A stretch of DNA of 64,000 nt from Agrobacterium fabrum str. C58. Its GTDB lineage: Bacteria; Pseudomonadota; Alphaproteobacteria; Rhizobiales; Rhizobiaceae. Every line of letters begins with the position of its first letter. Positions within the stretch are counted from its first letter, which is position 1. The stretch spans positions 620,001 through 684,000 of the forward strand of contig NC_003063.2 in the NCBI RefSeq assembly GCF_000092025.1, given 5' to 3'. The notes below the pieces were generated by a model. That model worked only from the letters and a program-made list of their open reading frames with translations. It was not told the origin of the DNA and did no database searches. Below are positions 16,779 through 25,996 of the stretch, piece by piece. The position numbers were made by a program, and so were the translations under genes.

Positions 16779-18782
16779 TCACTCGAATTCGAGGATGACC
16801 TCATCCACTGCAAGGCTGTCGCCCGGTTTTGCCGCCACTCTTACAACACGACCACGTTTTTCCGCGCGCAGGATGTTTTCCATCTTCATGGCCTCCACCG
16901 TCGCCAGCGCCTGGCCGGCCTCCACCTCCTCACCCTCACCCACCGAAATGCCGGTAATGACGCCCGGCATCGGGCAGAGCAGCAGTTTCGAGGTATCCGG
17001 CGGCAGTTTTTCCGGCATCAGCAGTGCCAGTTCCGCCACGCGCGGGCTGCGCACCCGGGCAAGAATATCCATGCCGCGCCAGCGCAGGCGAACCGCTGCG
17101 CCGGCAAGATCGACCTTGGCGGCGATGACCTCGCCCGCCACCGTGAAGAGGCCAAGGCTCTGGCCGGGACGCCAGCCGGTATCAATGGTCAAGGCCATTC
17201 CGTCTTCAAAACGGACCGCCGTGCCATCCGCAACGGTTTCAACGCTGATCCCGTGGCGGAATGCGCCAAACGAAACCACCCAGTCATGGCCGACGATGCG
17301 ACGGTGATTGCCGATGGTGCCGGAAATTTCAACCGCGCGGCTCTGCAAGCGTTGATTGACTATGGCGGCAATTGCGGAAAGCTTGCGTGCAGCGGTCTCG
17401 TCCGGCTCGATCCCGGAAAAGCCTTCCGGAAATTCTTCCGCGATAAAGCCTGTCGTCAGCCGGCCGGAGCGAAAACGTTCATGTTGCATGACGGCGGACA
17501 GGAACGGCAAATTGTGGCCAATACCCTCAACCTCGAAACGATCCAGCGCCTCTCCCATGGCATCGATGGCGGTCTCCCGATCCTTGCCCCAGCTGCACAG
17601 CTTGGCGATCATCGGATCGTAATACATCGAGATTTCGCCGCCTTCGAAAACGCCGGTATCATTGCGGATGACGGTGCCACTGTCCTGTGCACCCTCTCCC
17701 GGTGGGCGATAACGCGTCAGCCGGCCAATGGAGGGCAGGAAGTTGCGATAGGGGTCTTCGGCATAAAGCCGGCTTTCGATCGCCCAGCCGTTCAGCTTCA
17801 CATCCCCCTGCGCGAGAGAGAGTTTTTCGCCCGATGCCACACGGATCATCTGCTCGACCAGATCAATGCCGGTGACAAGCTCCGTCACCGGATGTTCCAC
17901 CTGCAGGCGGGTGTTCATTTCGAGGAAATAGAAATTGCGCTCGCCATCAACGATGAATTCCACCGTGCCAGCCGAATGGTAACCAACCGCTCTCGCCAGC
18001 GCCACGGCCTGCTCGCCCATGGCGTGCCGCGTCGCCTCATCCAGAAAGGGCGACGGCGCTTCTTCTATGACCTTCTGGTTGCGGCGCTGGATCGAGCATT
18101 CGCGCTCACCGAGATAAAGAATGGTGCCGTGCTTGTCGCCCAACACCTGAATTTCAATATGGCGCGGCTGGGTGACGAATTTTTCGATGAAGATACGGTC
18201 ATCGCCAAAGGAGGATTTCGCCTCGTTCTTCGAGGACTGGAAGCCTTCCCGCGCCTCGGCTTCGTTGAAGGCGATGCGCATGCCCTTACCGCCGCCGCCG
18301 GCAGAGGCCTTGATCATGACGGGATAACCGATCTGCGACGCGATCTTCACCGCCTCATCCGCATCCTCGATCAGCCCCATATGGCCGGGCACGGTGGAAA
18401 CGCCGGCTTTTGCGGCCAGTTTCTTCGAGGTGATCTTGTCACCCATCGCCTCGATCGCACCAACGGGCGGGCCGATGAATACAACGCCTGCCTTCTCTAG
18501 CGCCTGAGCGAAGGCGGCATTTTCAGACAGGAAACCATAACCGGGATGGACCGCATCCGCCCCGGTCTTCTGAATCGCCTCAAGGATTTTATCGATGACT
18601 ATATAGGACTGCGACGAGGGCGCTGGACCGATATGAACAGCTTCATCCGCCATTTTCACATGCAGCGCATTGGCATCCGCATCCGAATAGACCGCAACGG
18701 TGGCGATGCCCATCTTCTTCGCCGTCTTGATCACCCGGCAGGCGATCTCGCCGCGATTGGCGATGAGGATTTTCTTGATCAT
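16779..18782 (-). CDS. pccA: Propionyl-CoA carboxylase alpha (biotin carboxylase/BCCP) subunit
   Basis: ATP- and bicarbonate-dependent carboxylation of propionyl-CoA, together with PccB. At 667 aa it contains the biotin carboxylase domain (KKILIANRGEIACRV start, ATP-grasp GGGGKGMR near residue 163, FIEKFVTQPRHIEIQ, FLEMNTRLQVEHPVTE). A linker region follows, then a C-terminal biotinyl domain with EAMKME, the biotinylated Lys being about residue 632. GGGAG precedes the ATG. The next upstream gene stops 4 bp before this start, so they are co-transcribed. Its partner pccB lies 2.5 kb upstream, an unusual separation filled with unrelated genes. Confidence 0.95.
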   Translation of the reverse strand: MIKKILIANRGEIACRVIKTAKKMGIATVAVYSDADANALHVKMADEAVHIGPAPSSQSYIVIDKILEAIQKTGADAVHPGYGFLSENAAFAQALEKAGVVFIGPPVGAIEAMGDKITSKKLAAKAGVSTVPGHMGLIEDADEAVKIASQIGYPVMIKASAGGGGKGMRIAFNEAEAREGFQSSKNEAKSSFGDDRIFIEKFVTQPRHIEIQVLGDKHGTILYLGERECSIQRRNQKVIEEAPSPFLDEATRHAMGEQAVALARAVGYHSAGTVEFIVDGERNFYFLEMNTRLQVEHPVTELVTGIDLVEQMIRVASGEKLSLAQGDVKLNGWAIESRLYAEDPYRNFLPSIGRLTRYRPPGEGAQDSGTVIRNDTGVFEGGEISMYYDPMIAKLCSWGKDRETAIDAMGEALDRFEVEGIGHNLPFLSAVMQHERFRSGRLTTGFIAEEFPEGFSGIEPDETAARKLSAIAAIVNQRLQSRAVEISGTIGNHRRIVGHDWVVSFGAFRHGISVETVADGTAVRFEDGMALTIDTGWRPGQSLGLFTVAGEVIAAKVDLAGAAVRLRWRGMDILARVRSPRVAELALLMPEKLPPDTSKLLLCPMPGVITGISVGEGEEVEAGQALATVEAMKMENILRAEKRGRVVRVAAKPGDSLAVDEVILEFE

Positions 18783-18786
18783 GCGG

Positions 18787-19188
18787 TTATTCTCCCCTCG
18801 CATCGTCGTCATCGTCGCGGAACTTCTTCTCATAGGGCATCAGCAAGATCGCCGACGCAGCGGCCGCCGCGCCGAACAGGGACGCGATGGGCACGACGAC
18901 CAGCAGCACGGGCACGAAAGGACTTGCGGCACGGCCGATCCGCGCACCCAAACCGCCAATATCGAGAAATATCAGTGCCGCACCAACGCAGATACCGATC
19001 AAAACACCAACCGCTGCATTGAGCGTCATGAAGCACAGCATCTGTCGATGATCTTGCTGCGCGGCCGCCGGTGTCAGCCTGGGTTTCAGATTACGGTTGC
19101 CGGATGTCTTACCGGAGCCAGGGCCACGCCGGTGCCGCAGCCAGCGATGCAGCCAATCCATATCGATCTGAAATATGCCGACACCCAT
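18787..19188 (-). CDS. Hypothetical inner-membrane protein, 133 aa
   Basis: Unrecognised. Two hydrophobic segments are clear: MTLNAAVGVLIGICVGAALIF and, after a short GGLGARIGRAA turn, FVPVLLVVVPIASLFGAAAAASAIL. A very acidic tail ends KKFRDDDDDARGE, and the N-terminal 60 residues are basic, so N and C termini are probably both cytoplasmic. Start: ATG (MGVGIFQ) with GGGAGGCG upstream was preferred to two upstream ATGs. It sits 4 bp before pccA and 35 bp after kptA, within the propionyl-CoA transcription unit; no role in that pathway can be read. Confidence 0.75.
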   Translation of the reverse strand: MGVGIFQIDMDWLHRWLRHRRGPGSGKTSGNRNLKPRLTPAAAQQDHRQMLCFMTLNAAVGVLIGICVGAALIFLDIGGLGARIGRAASPFVPVLLVVVPIASLFGAAAAASAILLMPYEKKFRDDDDDARGE

Positions 19189-19223
19189 TTCGCCTCCCTC
19201 CCCCATTATCAAACTTCACGCCG

Positions 19224-19784
19224 TCACCTGTCGTTTTCCGCTGAGGAATCCGCAGACACGGTCAGATACGAAAATGGCACGGCATCCGTCAGCCAAACGC
19301 CGTTATCGGCCAGGTAGAAACGGCAACCATCCGCAAACATCTGACCGGCATCGACAATCAGGACCACAGGCTTTCCATGCCGTTGCCCGACAGCAAGCGC
19401 GGTCGTCCGGTCAGCGGAAAGATGAACTTGTTGTCTTTCCCCCGGGCGCAGGCCTTCCCGCAGGATGGGTTCGAGGAAACGGGTCGCCGTACCGTGAAAC
19501 AATTGCGGCGGCGGCTCGACTGGCGGCTGGCCAAGATCGACCTTCACCGAATGCCCCTGCGCGGCCCGGATGCGGCGACCATCTTCCGACAGCGTGAAGC
19601 GCTTCTTGTCACTTTCTGCGACGACTGCACGCAAGCCTGCCTCATCGAGCGGCGTGCCACTCGCATTGGCTTTTGCCAGCAGGTCTGCGACATCCGCCCA
19701 ACCCTGAGAATCCAGGACAAGGCCAATACTTTCAGGCGCATGGCGCAGAACATAACTCAGGAACTTACTGGTCGCCGTCGACAT
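19224..19784 (-). CDS. kptA: RNA 2'-phosphotransferase KptA/Tpt1
   Basis: Removes an internal 2'-phosphate from RNA using NAD, giving ADP-ribose 1'',2''-cyclic phosphate. In eukaryotes this is the last step of tRNA splicing; bacterial roles are unclear. The 186-aa protein has the family pattern: [17 protein letters not shown] at the N-terminus (with the R-H pair), [19 protein letters not shown] near residue 93, [19 protein letters not shown] near 118, and [13 protein letters not shown] at the end. It is placed among propionate catabolism genes, in the same orientation and with short gaps, so likely shares transcription with them. Confidence 0.93.
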   Translation of the reverse strand: MSTATSKFLSYVLRHAPESIGLVLDSQGWADVADLLAKANASGTPLDEAGLRAVVAESDKKRFTLSEDGRRIRAAQGHSVKVDLGQPPVEPPPQLFHGTATRFLEPILREGLRPGERQQVHLSADRTTALAVGQRHGKPVVLIVDAGQMFADGCRFYLADNGVWLTDAVPFSYLTVSADSSAENDR

Positions 19785-19818
19785 CGAATTTCATTCCCCG
19801 CTGGTGGATGGCCACCCT

Positions 19819-20196
19819 TCAAATCTCGAAAAAATTCTCGAAGGATTCCGGGAAGTTCTGCCGGGCGACGCGCTCGTCGATGACAAGCATCGCCTGATAG
19901 GAAAGCGGATCGAAATTCTTTTCGGCCGCCACGACCTCACGGCCGAACAGCAGGCTTAAGCGGGCAGCGTCCAGATTGCCGCGCTCGAACGGTTCCGGAC
20001 CGAAATGGTGCCAGAGCGAATGCAGGAAGGCGGCATCGATGCGATGTTCCTTGGAGTCGTCGCGTGCCCTGCGGGGTATCATCTTGACGGGCGTTACCCC
20101 TTTGGGGTTGGCCCGGCGGATGGTGAACTGGATGCCCGTGCTCGGCATGCCGGAGGGAAACCCCTTGTGTTTGGTCATTTCGGGCAGGTTCGCCAT
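19819..20196 (-). CDS. Hypothetical protein, 125 aa
   Basis: Unrecognised soluble protein. The N-terminal 40 residues are basic and proline-rich (PSGMPSTGIQFTIRRANPKG), then a helical part follows (RIDAAFLHSLWHHFGPEPFERGNLDAARLSLLFG) and an acidic aromatic end (SFENFFEI). AAGGA precedes the ATG. It lies 34 bp upstream of kptA in the same direction. A palindromic repeat about 75 bp upstream separates it from the glutathione-transferase gene. Confidence 0.65.
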   Translation of the reverse strand: MANLPEMTKHKGFPSGMPSTGIQFTIRRANPKGVTPVKMIPRRARDDSKEHRIDAAFLHSLWHHFGPEPFERGNLDAARLSLLFGREVVAAEKNFDPLSYQAMLVIDERVARQNFPESFENFFEI

Positions 20197-20271
20197 GTTT
20201 TATCCTTCGAGAAGTATTTCCATTAAAAGCGGCTTCGCCTTTACCTGCGGACAATGCGTCGTTCAAATGAT

Positions 20272-20312
20272 TAGAGCGCTTCCATGGTCCCATTAAAACC
20301 AGAAGCGCTCTA
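20272..20312. repeat. Small palindromic repeat element
   Basis: Perfect 10-bp arms (TAGAGCGCTT / AAGCGCTCTA) enclose a 21-base centre containing CCATGG and TTAAAACC. The layout resembles small dispersed rhizobial palindromes and occupies the gap between the yghU-like gene and the 125-aa gene. It may also act as a terminator or processing hairpin. Confidence 0.55.
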
Positions 20313-20321
20313 GTCTTGTCG

Positions 20322-21218
20322 TTATGCCTTACCGATCTTGTCCTGTGTCTTCGTGTCGAAGTCAGAAGCATCGTGGCGTTCATGCAGTTGTTCGGACGGA
20401 TCGCCCGAGGTTTTGTTGACGATCACGCCACGCTTGACCGCCGGGCGTTCGCCGATTTCAAGCGTCCAGCGCATGAGGTTCTTATAGCCATCTGCTTCCA
20501 GGAAAGCACCGGCATCGCCATAGGCCTGGCCGAGCGCGATCTTGCCATACCACGGCCAGACGGCCATGTCGGCGATCGTATACTGATCACCGGCCAGATA
20601 GCGGTTTTCGGCGAGATGCCGATCCAGCACATCAAGCTGGCGTTTGACTTCCATGGCGTAACGGTCGATCGCATATTTGATCTTGATCGGCGCATAGGCG
20701 TAAAAATGGCCGAAACCGCCACCGAGGAACGGCGCGGAGCCCATCTGCCAGAACAGCCAGTTCAGCGCCTGCGTGCGGGCATTGCCCTCTTTCGGCAGGA
20801 AAGCGCCGAATTTTTCCGCGAGATAAACGAGGATCGAGCCGCTCTCGAAAACCCTCGTCGGCTCAGGCGTCGAGTGATCCATCAGTGCCGGGATTTTGGA
20901 GTTCGGATTGACGCCGACAAAACCGGAGCCGAACTGGTCGCCTTCGCCGATCTTGATCAGCCACGCATCATAGTCTGCGCCCTTGTGGCCGGCGGCCAGC
21001 AATTCTTCCAGCATGATGGAGACCTTCTGGCCATTCGGCGTCGCCAGCGAATAAAGCTGCAGCGGATGTTTGCCAACGGGCAGTTCCTTGTCATGGGTGG
21101 GGCCGGCGATCGGGCGGTTGATATTGGCGAACTGGCCGCCATTGCCCTTGTCCCAGGTCCAGACCTTAGGCGGTTCATATCCGGCGGGGAAATTATCGGC
21201 GGAGGAATTTTCGGCCAT
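20322..21218 (-). CDS. yghU: Glutathione S-transferase family, YghU-like disulfide-bond oxidoreductase
   Basis: Cytosolic glutathione-dependent protein of 298 aa, longer than ordinary GSTs because of an N-terminal extension (NFPAGYEPPKVWTWDKGNGG...), as in YghU/Ure2p-like enzymes. The thioredoxin-like domain (HPLQLYSLATPNGQKVSIMLEEL) begins near residue 55, with VNPNSKIPALMDH and FESGSILVYLAEKFG following. The helical domain is at the C-terminus (YLAGDQYTIADMAVWPWYG). Start ATG (MAENSS) was chosen; only a weak AAGGA lies upstream. It may act in thiol redox homeostasis; its place between pccA and pccB is not explained by function. Confidence 0.9.
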   Translation of the reverse strand: MAENSSADNFPAGYEPPKVWTWDKGNGGQFANINRPIAGPTHDKELPVGKHPLQLYSLATPNGQKVSIMLEELLAAGHKGADYDAWLIKIGEGDQFGSGFVGVNPNSKIPALMDHSTPEPTRVFESGSILVYLAEKFGAFLPKEGNARTQALNWLFWQMGSAPFLGGGFGHFYAYAPIKIKYAIDRYAMEVKRQLDVLDRHLAENRYLAGDQYTIADMAVWPWYGKIALGQAYGDAGAFLEADGYKNLMRWTLEIGERPAVKRGVIVNKTSGDPSEQLHERHDASDFDTKTQDKIGKA

Positions 21219-21321
21219 GAAAATGTGTCCTTGTTCGTTTCGGGAGGACATCCGGACATCCGGGCGCCTGAACATCAATATAGTAAGGTGGCCGAAGCAT
21301 TTTTCCAGCCCCGCAGCGGGA

Positions 21322-22854
21322 TCAGAGCGGAATAGTATCGTGTTTCTTCCAGCGGGTTTCGACACTCTTGTTACGCAGCGACGCGAACGCACGGGCGATG
21401 CGGCGACGCGAGGAATGCGGCATGATCACCTCATCGATGAAACCGCGCTCTGCCGCCACGAAAGGATTGGCGAAACGCTCCTCATATTCTTTTGTACGCG
21501 CAGCAATCTTCTCGGGATCGGCAAGCTCGGAACGATAAAGGATTTCCGCTGCCCCCTTCGCCCCCATGACGGCGATTTCCGCTGTTGGCCAGGCGTAATT
21601 GACATCCGCACCGATATGTTTCGAGGCCATCACGTCATAAGCACCGCCATAGGCCTTGCGGGTAATCAGCGTCACCATCGGCACCGTCGCTTCCGAATAG
21701 GCGAAGAGAAGTTTCGCGCCGTGCTTGATAACGCCGCCATATTCCTGCGCCGTTCCCGGCAGGAAACCCGGCACATCCACCAGCGTCAGCAGCGGAATGT
21801 TGAAGGCATCGCAGAAGCGCACGAAACGGGCGGCCTTGCGCGAACTGTCGATATCAAGGCAGCCAGCCAGCACCATCGGCTGGTTGGCGACAACCCCCAC
21901 CGTCTGGCCCTCGAGACGGATGAAGCCGGTGATGATGTTGCGGGCAAAAGCCTCTTGCAACTCAAAGAAATCACCCTCGTCGGCCAGCGCGTGGATCAGT
22001 TCCTTCATGTCATAGGGCTTGTTGGAACTATCAGGGATCAGCGTGTCGAGCCGCGCTTCCAGCCGCGCCGGATCGTCATGGAACGGCCGGACCGGCGGCT
22101 TTTCGCGATTGTTGAGCGGCAGGAAATCGAACAGCAGCCGCACATGTTCCAGCGTCTCGATGTCGTTTTCATAGGCGCCATCGGCAACCGAGGATTTTTT
22201 CGTGTGGGTGGAGGCTCCGCCCAACTCTTCCGCGGTGACGATTTCGTTGGTGACCGTCTTCACCACATCCGGCCCGGTCACGAACATGTAAGAGGTGTCG
22301 CGCACCATGAAGATGAAATCGGTCATGGCAGGCGAATAGACCGCACCGCCGGCACAAGGCCCCATGATCACCGATATCTGCGGCACGACGCCGGAGGCGA
22401 CAACATTGCGCTTGAAGACATCGGCATAACCGCCGAGCGAGGCGACCCCCTCTTGAATACGCGCGCCGCCGCTGTCATTCAGCCCGATCACCGGCGCGCC
22501 GTTGCGCACCGCCATATCCATGATCTTGCAGATTTTCTGGGCATGGGTTTCAGACAGCGAACCGCCGAGCACGGTGAAATCCTGGGAAAACACATAGACC
22601 TGCCGGCCATTGATGGTACCCCAGCCGGTAACGACACCGTCGCCCGCCACCTTTTGTTCCGCCATGCCGAAATCCACCGCCCGGTGGGTGACGTACATGT
22701 CGTATTCTTCAAAGGAGCCTTCATCCAGGAGCACATCGATGCGCTCGCGCGCCGTCAGCTTACCCTTGGCATGCTGCGCCTCGATACGCTTGACGCCACC
22801 GCCGAGCCGGGCCTCTTGTCGCCGCGTTTCCAATTGCTCCAGAATGCCGGGCAT
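21322..22854 (-). CDS. pccB: Propionyl-CoA carboxylase beta (carboxyltransferase) subunit
   Basis: Transfers CO2 from carboxybiotin to propionyl-CoA, giving (S)-methylmalonyl-CoA. The 510-aa protein has the crotonase-fold carboxyltransferase halves: the N-half contains [24 protein letters not shown] sequence and [24 protein letters not shown] near residue 125, and the C-half contains [19 protein letters not shown] and [25 protein letters not shown] stands before the ATG. It is divergent from the acyl-CoA type regulator upstream, whose target it probably is. Confidence 0.96.
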   Translation of the reverse strand: MPGILEQLETRRQEARLGGGVKRIEAQHAKGKLTARERIDVLLDEGSFEEYDMYVTHRAVDFGMAEQKVAGDGVVTGWGTINGRQVYVFSQDFTVLGGSLSETHAQKICKIMDMAVRNGAPVIGLNDSGGARIQEGVASLGGYADVFKRNVVASGVVPQISVIMGPCAGGAVYSPAMTDFIFMVRDTSYMFVTGPDVVKTVTNEIVTAEELGGASTHTKKSSVADGAYENDIETLEHVRLLFDFLPLNNREKPPVRPFHDDPARLEARLDTLIPDSSNKPYDMKELIHALADEGDFFELQEAFARNIITGFIRLEGQTVGVVANQPMVLAGCLDIDSSRKAARFVRFCDAFNIPLLTLVDVPGFLPGTAQEYGGVIKHGAKLLFAYSEATVPMVTLITRKAYGGAYDVMASKHIGADVNYAWPTAEIAVMGAKGAAEILYRSELADPEKIAARTKEYEERFANPFVAAERGFIDEVIMPHSSRRRIARAFASLRNKSVETRWKKHDTIPL

Positions 22855-22941
22855 GTTTCCTCCGTGCGTTTCCTCAAAATCAATAGCTTAGAAAACATTC
22901 GCCTAGAAGCCTTGATCGTGTGCGTATGCGTGCCATAAATA

Positions 22942-22972
22942 TTTGCAATATTTAATTTTGCAAAGTTGCAAC
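22942..22972. promoter_or_regulatory. Cluster of TTTGCAA/GTTGCAAC motifs, probable ScfR/RamB-type operator
   Basis: Three closely spaced GCAA motifs occur: TTTGCAA at 22942, the palindrome TTTGCAAA at 22957-22964, and GTTGCAAC at 22965-22972, directly abutting the regulator's ATG. RamB/MccR-type regulators are known to bind TTTGCAAA-like sites. The site lies in the 118-bp region between divergent pccB and the regulator, so repression and autoregulation are inferred. Confidence 0.6.
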
Positions 22973-24391
22973 ATGGCGACGGAAAAACTCTTCATTGGCC
23001 GCAAGGTGCGTGGTCTGCGCGAAAACGCCCGCGCCACGCAGGCGCAATTTGCCGAACGGCTGGGCATCTCGGCGAGCTATCTGAACCAGATCGAAAACAA
23101 CCAGCGCCCGGTTTCGGCCAGCGTTCTGGTGACGCTGGTGGAAAAATTCCAGCTCGACATGGCGGAACTGGCGACCGGCGAAAACGACCGGCTGGTTTCC
23201 GCCGTGCGCGAGGCGCTGAAAGACCCGCTATTCATGAATTATGAGCCGGGGCTTCAGGAATTGAAGCTGATCGCCCAGAACGCGCCGGGTTTTGCCCATG
23301 CGCTGCTGCGCGCTCATCAGGCTTACCGACAAAACAGCGAGCAGCTGGTGCAGCTGGATGACCGTCTGGGCCGCGGAACCGCGCAAGTGGAAAGAACCCC
23401 CTATGAGGAAGTGCGCGATTTCTTCCACTTCGTCGACAACTACGTCGCTGAGATCGATCTTCTGGCCGAGGAGCTGGCGCAGGAACTGGAGATCGAAGGC
23501 GGCGAGACCTACGGCATTCTGGCGGCGCATCTGCGCAGCCTTTACGGCATCCATATCACCCGAACCGAAGCGGCGGGTGGACTGATCCGGCATTTCGATC
23601 CCGCCGGCAAGACGCTCGCTCTCAGTTCCTACATGGCGGCGCCGACCCGCTGTTTTCAGCTTGCGTTGCAGATCGCCCAGCTTCATGCCGGCGCGACGGT
23701 GGACAGGGTGCTTGCCGGCGCCGGGTTCCGCAATGCGGAAGCGGCGGAAATCTGTCGTATCGGGCTGCACAATTATTTCGCCGCCGCCCTCATCCTGCCC
23801 TATGGCCAATTTCATCGGGCGGCTCAGGAACTGCGCCACGATCTCGAACTTCTGGCCGTAAGGTTCGGCGCGAGCCTCGAACAGGTGGCCCACCGGCTGA
23901 GCACGCTGCAACGCCCGGGCATGAAAGGCGTGCCGATCTTTTTCGCCAAGATCGACCGGGCCGGCAACATCACCAAACGCCACAGTGCCACACGGCTGCA
24001 ATTTGCCCGTTTCGGCGCGGCCTGTCCGCTGTGGAATATCCATCAGGCTTTCGAAAGCTCCGACAGGATCGTGCGGCAGCTGGCGGAAACGCCCGACGGC
24101 GTGCGCTATCTTTCCATTGCCACCCAGATCGAGAAAGCCGGCGCCGGTTTCAATACGGAGAGACCGCGTTACGCCATCGCACTTGGCTGCGAAATTTCCC
24201 ACGCGCAGAATTTCGTTTATGCGGATACGCTCGATCTCGGCAATGCCGCATCCTTCAAACCGATCGGCATATCCTGCCGGGTCTGCGAGAGGGTGGACTG
24301 CGTACAGCGCGCCGTGCCGCCGTTGAAACGGAAGCTGCATTTCGATCATCTGTCGCGCGGGGCATTGCCCTACCAGATCGCAGATTTTTAG
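22973..24391 (+). CDS. Short-chain fatty acyl-CoA regulator (RamB/PrpC-associated, XRE + DUF2083)
   Basis: Regulator of 472 aa with an N-terminal XRE helix-turn-helix (residues about 8-62: KVRGLRENARATQAQFAERLGISASYLNQIENNQRP). A central ImmA/IrrE-like region follows, then the C-terminal DUF2083 domain with the Cys pattern SCRVCERVDCVQRAVPPL near residue 440. These proteins control acetate, propionate and methylcitrate genes in actinobacteria and proteobacteria. The start ATG abuts a GTTGCAAC palindrome and has no Shine-Dalgarno, hinting at leaderless or self-repressed translation. Divergence from pccB supports control of propionyl-CoA metabolism. Confidence 0.87.
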   Translation: MATEKLFIGRKVRGLRENARATQAQFAERLGISASYLNQIENNQRPVSASVLVTLVEKFQLDMAELATGENDRLVSAVREALKDPLFMNYEPGLQELKLIAQNAPGFAHALLRAHQAYRQNSEQLVQLDDRLGRGTAQVERTPYEEVRDFFHFVDNYVAEIDLLAEELAQELEIEGGETYGILAAHLRSLYGIHITRTEAAGGLIRHFDPAGKTLALSSYMAAPTRCFQLALQIAQLHAGATVDRVLAGAGFRNAEAAEICRIGLHNYFAAALILPYGQFHRAAQELRHDLELLAVRFGASLEQVAHRLSTLQRPGMKGVPIFFAKIDRAGNITKRHSATRLQFARFGAACPLWNIHQAFESSDRIVRQLAETPDGVRYLSIATQIEKAGAGFNTERPRYAIALGCEISHAQNFVYADTLDLGNAASFKPIGISCRVCERVDCVQRAVPPLKRKLHFDHLSRGALPYQIADF

Positions 24392-24400
24392 GCAGCCCGC

Positions 24401-25057
24401 TCAGGGCAAAGGCACCATGGCGCGCCGCATGATATTGGCATAATAGCCCCAGAAAAGTCGGGCGGCGACGGAACGCCATGGCGACCAGAGCGTCGCCCGC
24501 TCCGCCAGCCATTTCGCGTCCGGCCTCACCTCCAGATCAAGCGCGTGCGCCACCGCCGATCTCAACGCCACATCCCCTACCGGAAAGATATCCGGGTGCC
24601 CGCCGCAGAACATCAGATAGACCTCCGCCGTCCATGGCCCGATACCACGAAGCGCCACCAGCTCGGAAAAGGCAGCACCCGCCTCCTTGCGCACCACGCC
24701 GTCAAGATCGACCTGCCCTTCCGTGACGGCCCGCGCCAGACCTTCCAGCGTCGTGGCCTTGGCACGCGAAAGGCCGAAGGTGGCGCGCAATTCCTCCGAT
24801 ACGGCCAAGTAGTTTTCCGCCGTCACCTTGCCGCCGGTGCCGGCAAGGATACGCGCCCATATGGCATTGGCACTGGCGCGCGATACCATCTGCGACACGA
24901 CGATATGGGCAAGGCCTGCAAAGCCGGGCTCATGAATGCGCAATTCCAGCGGGCCTGCTTTTTCGATGACGGGGCTGAGCGCAGGATCGAGGCGGGCGAG
25001 ATGGTCCAGCCCTTCGCTGATGTCATCCATCCCGGTGATGATTTTCATATCGGTCAT
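24401..25057 (-). CDS. alkA: DNA-3-methyladenine glycosylase II
   Basis: Base-excision glycosylase of 218 aa that removes alkylated purines. The helix-hairpin-helix motif LRGIGPWTAE is at residues 136-145, followed by the GPD loop with catalytic Asp162 in FPVGDVAL. The N-terminal TATA-like domain of E. coli AlkA is absent, as in many short bacterial members. The stop is convergent with and 9 bp from that of the fatty acyl regulator. The start may be the first ATG (MTDMKII) or the fourth codon. Confidence 0.9.
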   Translation of the reverse strand: MTDMKIITGMDDISEGLDHLARLDPALSPVIEKAGPLELRIHEPGFAGLAHIVVSQMVSRASANAIWARILAGTGGKVTAENYLAVSEELRATFGLSRAKATTLEGLARAVTEGQVDLDGVVRKEAGAAFSELVALRGIGPWTAEVYLMFCGGHPDIFPVGDVALRSAVAHALDLEVRPDAKWLAERATLWSPWRSVAARLFWGYYANIMRRAMVPLP

Positions 25058-25096
25058 TCCCTAGGCCGCCAGCCGGCTGGCGGGGCACTTTAAAAC

Positions 25097-25996
25097 ATGG
25101 CAGAAGAAACCATGCCTTCGCCTCTCCGTCAAAAACCGGTTTATCGTTTTGCACCAAGCCCGAATGGCCCGCTGCATCTCGGGCACGCGCTTTCCGCCTT
25201 CCTGAACCATGATATGGCGCAGGACAATGGCGGCCGCTTCCTGCTGCGCATTGAGGATATCGACCAGACCCGCTGCACGCCGGAACTGGAGCAGGCGATC
25301 TATGATGATCTCGACTGGTTGGGTCTCGACTGGGAAAAACCGGTGCGGCGGCAATCGGACCATTTCGACGCCTACCGCGTGTCGCTGGACAGGTTGATCG
25401 ATGCGGGCCTTGCCTATCCGGCTTTTCTCAGCCGGGGTGAAACAAAAACCATCGTCAGGGCCTTCGAGGCCGATGGCGGGCTCTGGCCTCGCGATCCGGA
25501 TGGCGCGCCGCTCTATCCATCCATGGACCGCGAAAGGCCCGACGCGGAACGGGCAGCGCTGCTTGCCTCCGGTCGGCACCACGCATGGCGGCTCGACATG
25601 GAAAAGGCGATCCGCGCCGTTGGCAGCTCCCTGTTCTGGCAGGAGAGCGGCGATGGCGAGACGGGACGCATCGAGGCACTTCCCGGGCTCTGGGGCGACG
25701 TGGTGCTGTCGCGTTCCGACGCGCCTTCGAGCTATCATCTTTCCGTTGTGGTGGATGATGCGCTGCAGGGCATCACCCATGTGGTGCGCGGCATGGATCT
25801 GTTCCACGCAACCGCCATTCACCGGCTGCTTCAGCATCTGCTGGACCTGCCGCAACCGACCTATCACCATCACCGGCTGCTCCTCGGTGCGGACGGCCGC
25901 AAACTTTCGAAAAGCGAAGGAAGCACGGGGCTCTCCACCCTTCGTGCAGAAGGTGCCGGGCCCTCAGATATCCGCAGGCTTGTCGGTCTCATCTAG
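25097..25996 (+). CDS. gluQ: Glutamyl-Q tRNA(Asp) synthetase
   Basis: Attaches glutamate to queuosine at position 34 of tRNA(Asp). It is a 299-aa GluRS catalytic-domain paralogue with HLGH at residues 27-30 and KLSKS at about 269, and without the anticodon-binding domain. The Cys-x-Cys...Cys zinc site of E. coli GluQ is missing: the corresponding stretch reads YPAFLSRGE, and the protein has only one Cys. The last 33 bp overlap the end of the convergent YihY-family gene. A queuosine-precursor transporter elsewhere in the window supports the presence of queuosine in this organism. Confidence 0.95.
   Translation: MAEETMPSPLRQKPVYRFAPSPNGPLHLGHALSAFLNHDMAQDNGGRFLLRIEDIDQTRCTPELEQAIYDDLDWLGLDWEKPVRRQSDHFDAYRVSLDRLIDAGLAYPAFLSRGETKTIVRAFEADGGLWPRDPDGAPLYPSMDRERPDAERAALLASGRHHAWRLDMEKAIRAVGSSLFWQESGDGETGRIEALPGLWGDVVLSRSDAPSSYHLSVVVDDALQGITHVVRGMDLFHATAIHRLLQHLLDLPQPTYHHHRLLLGADGRKLSKSEGSTGLSTLRAEGAGPSDIRRLVGLI

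Noticed and set aside
21070..22938. 622-codon plus-strand open frame
   Set aside because: Antisense to pccB and the yghU-like gene, both of which carry clear family motifs.
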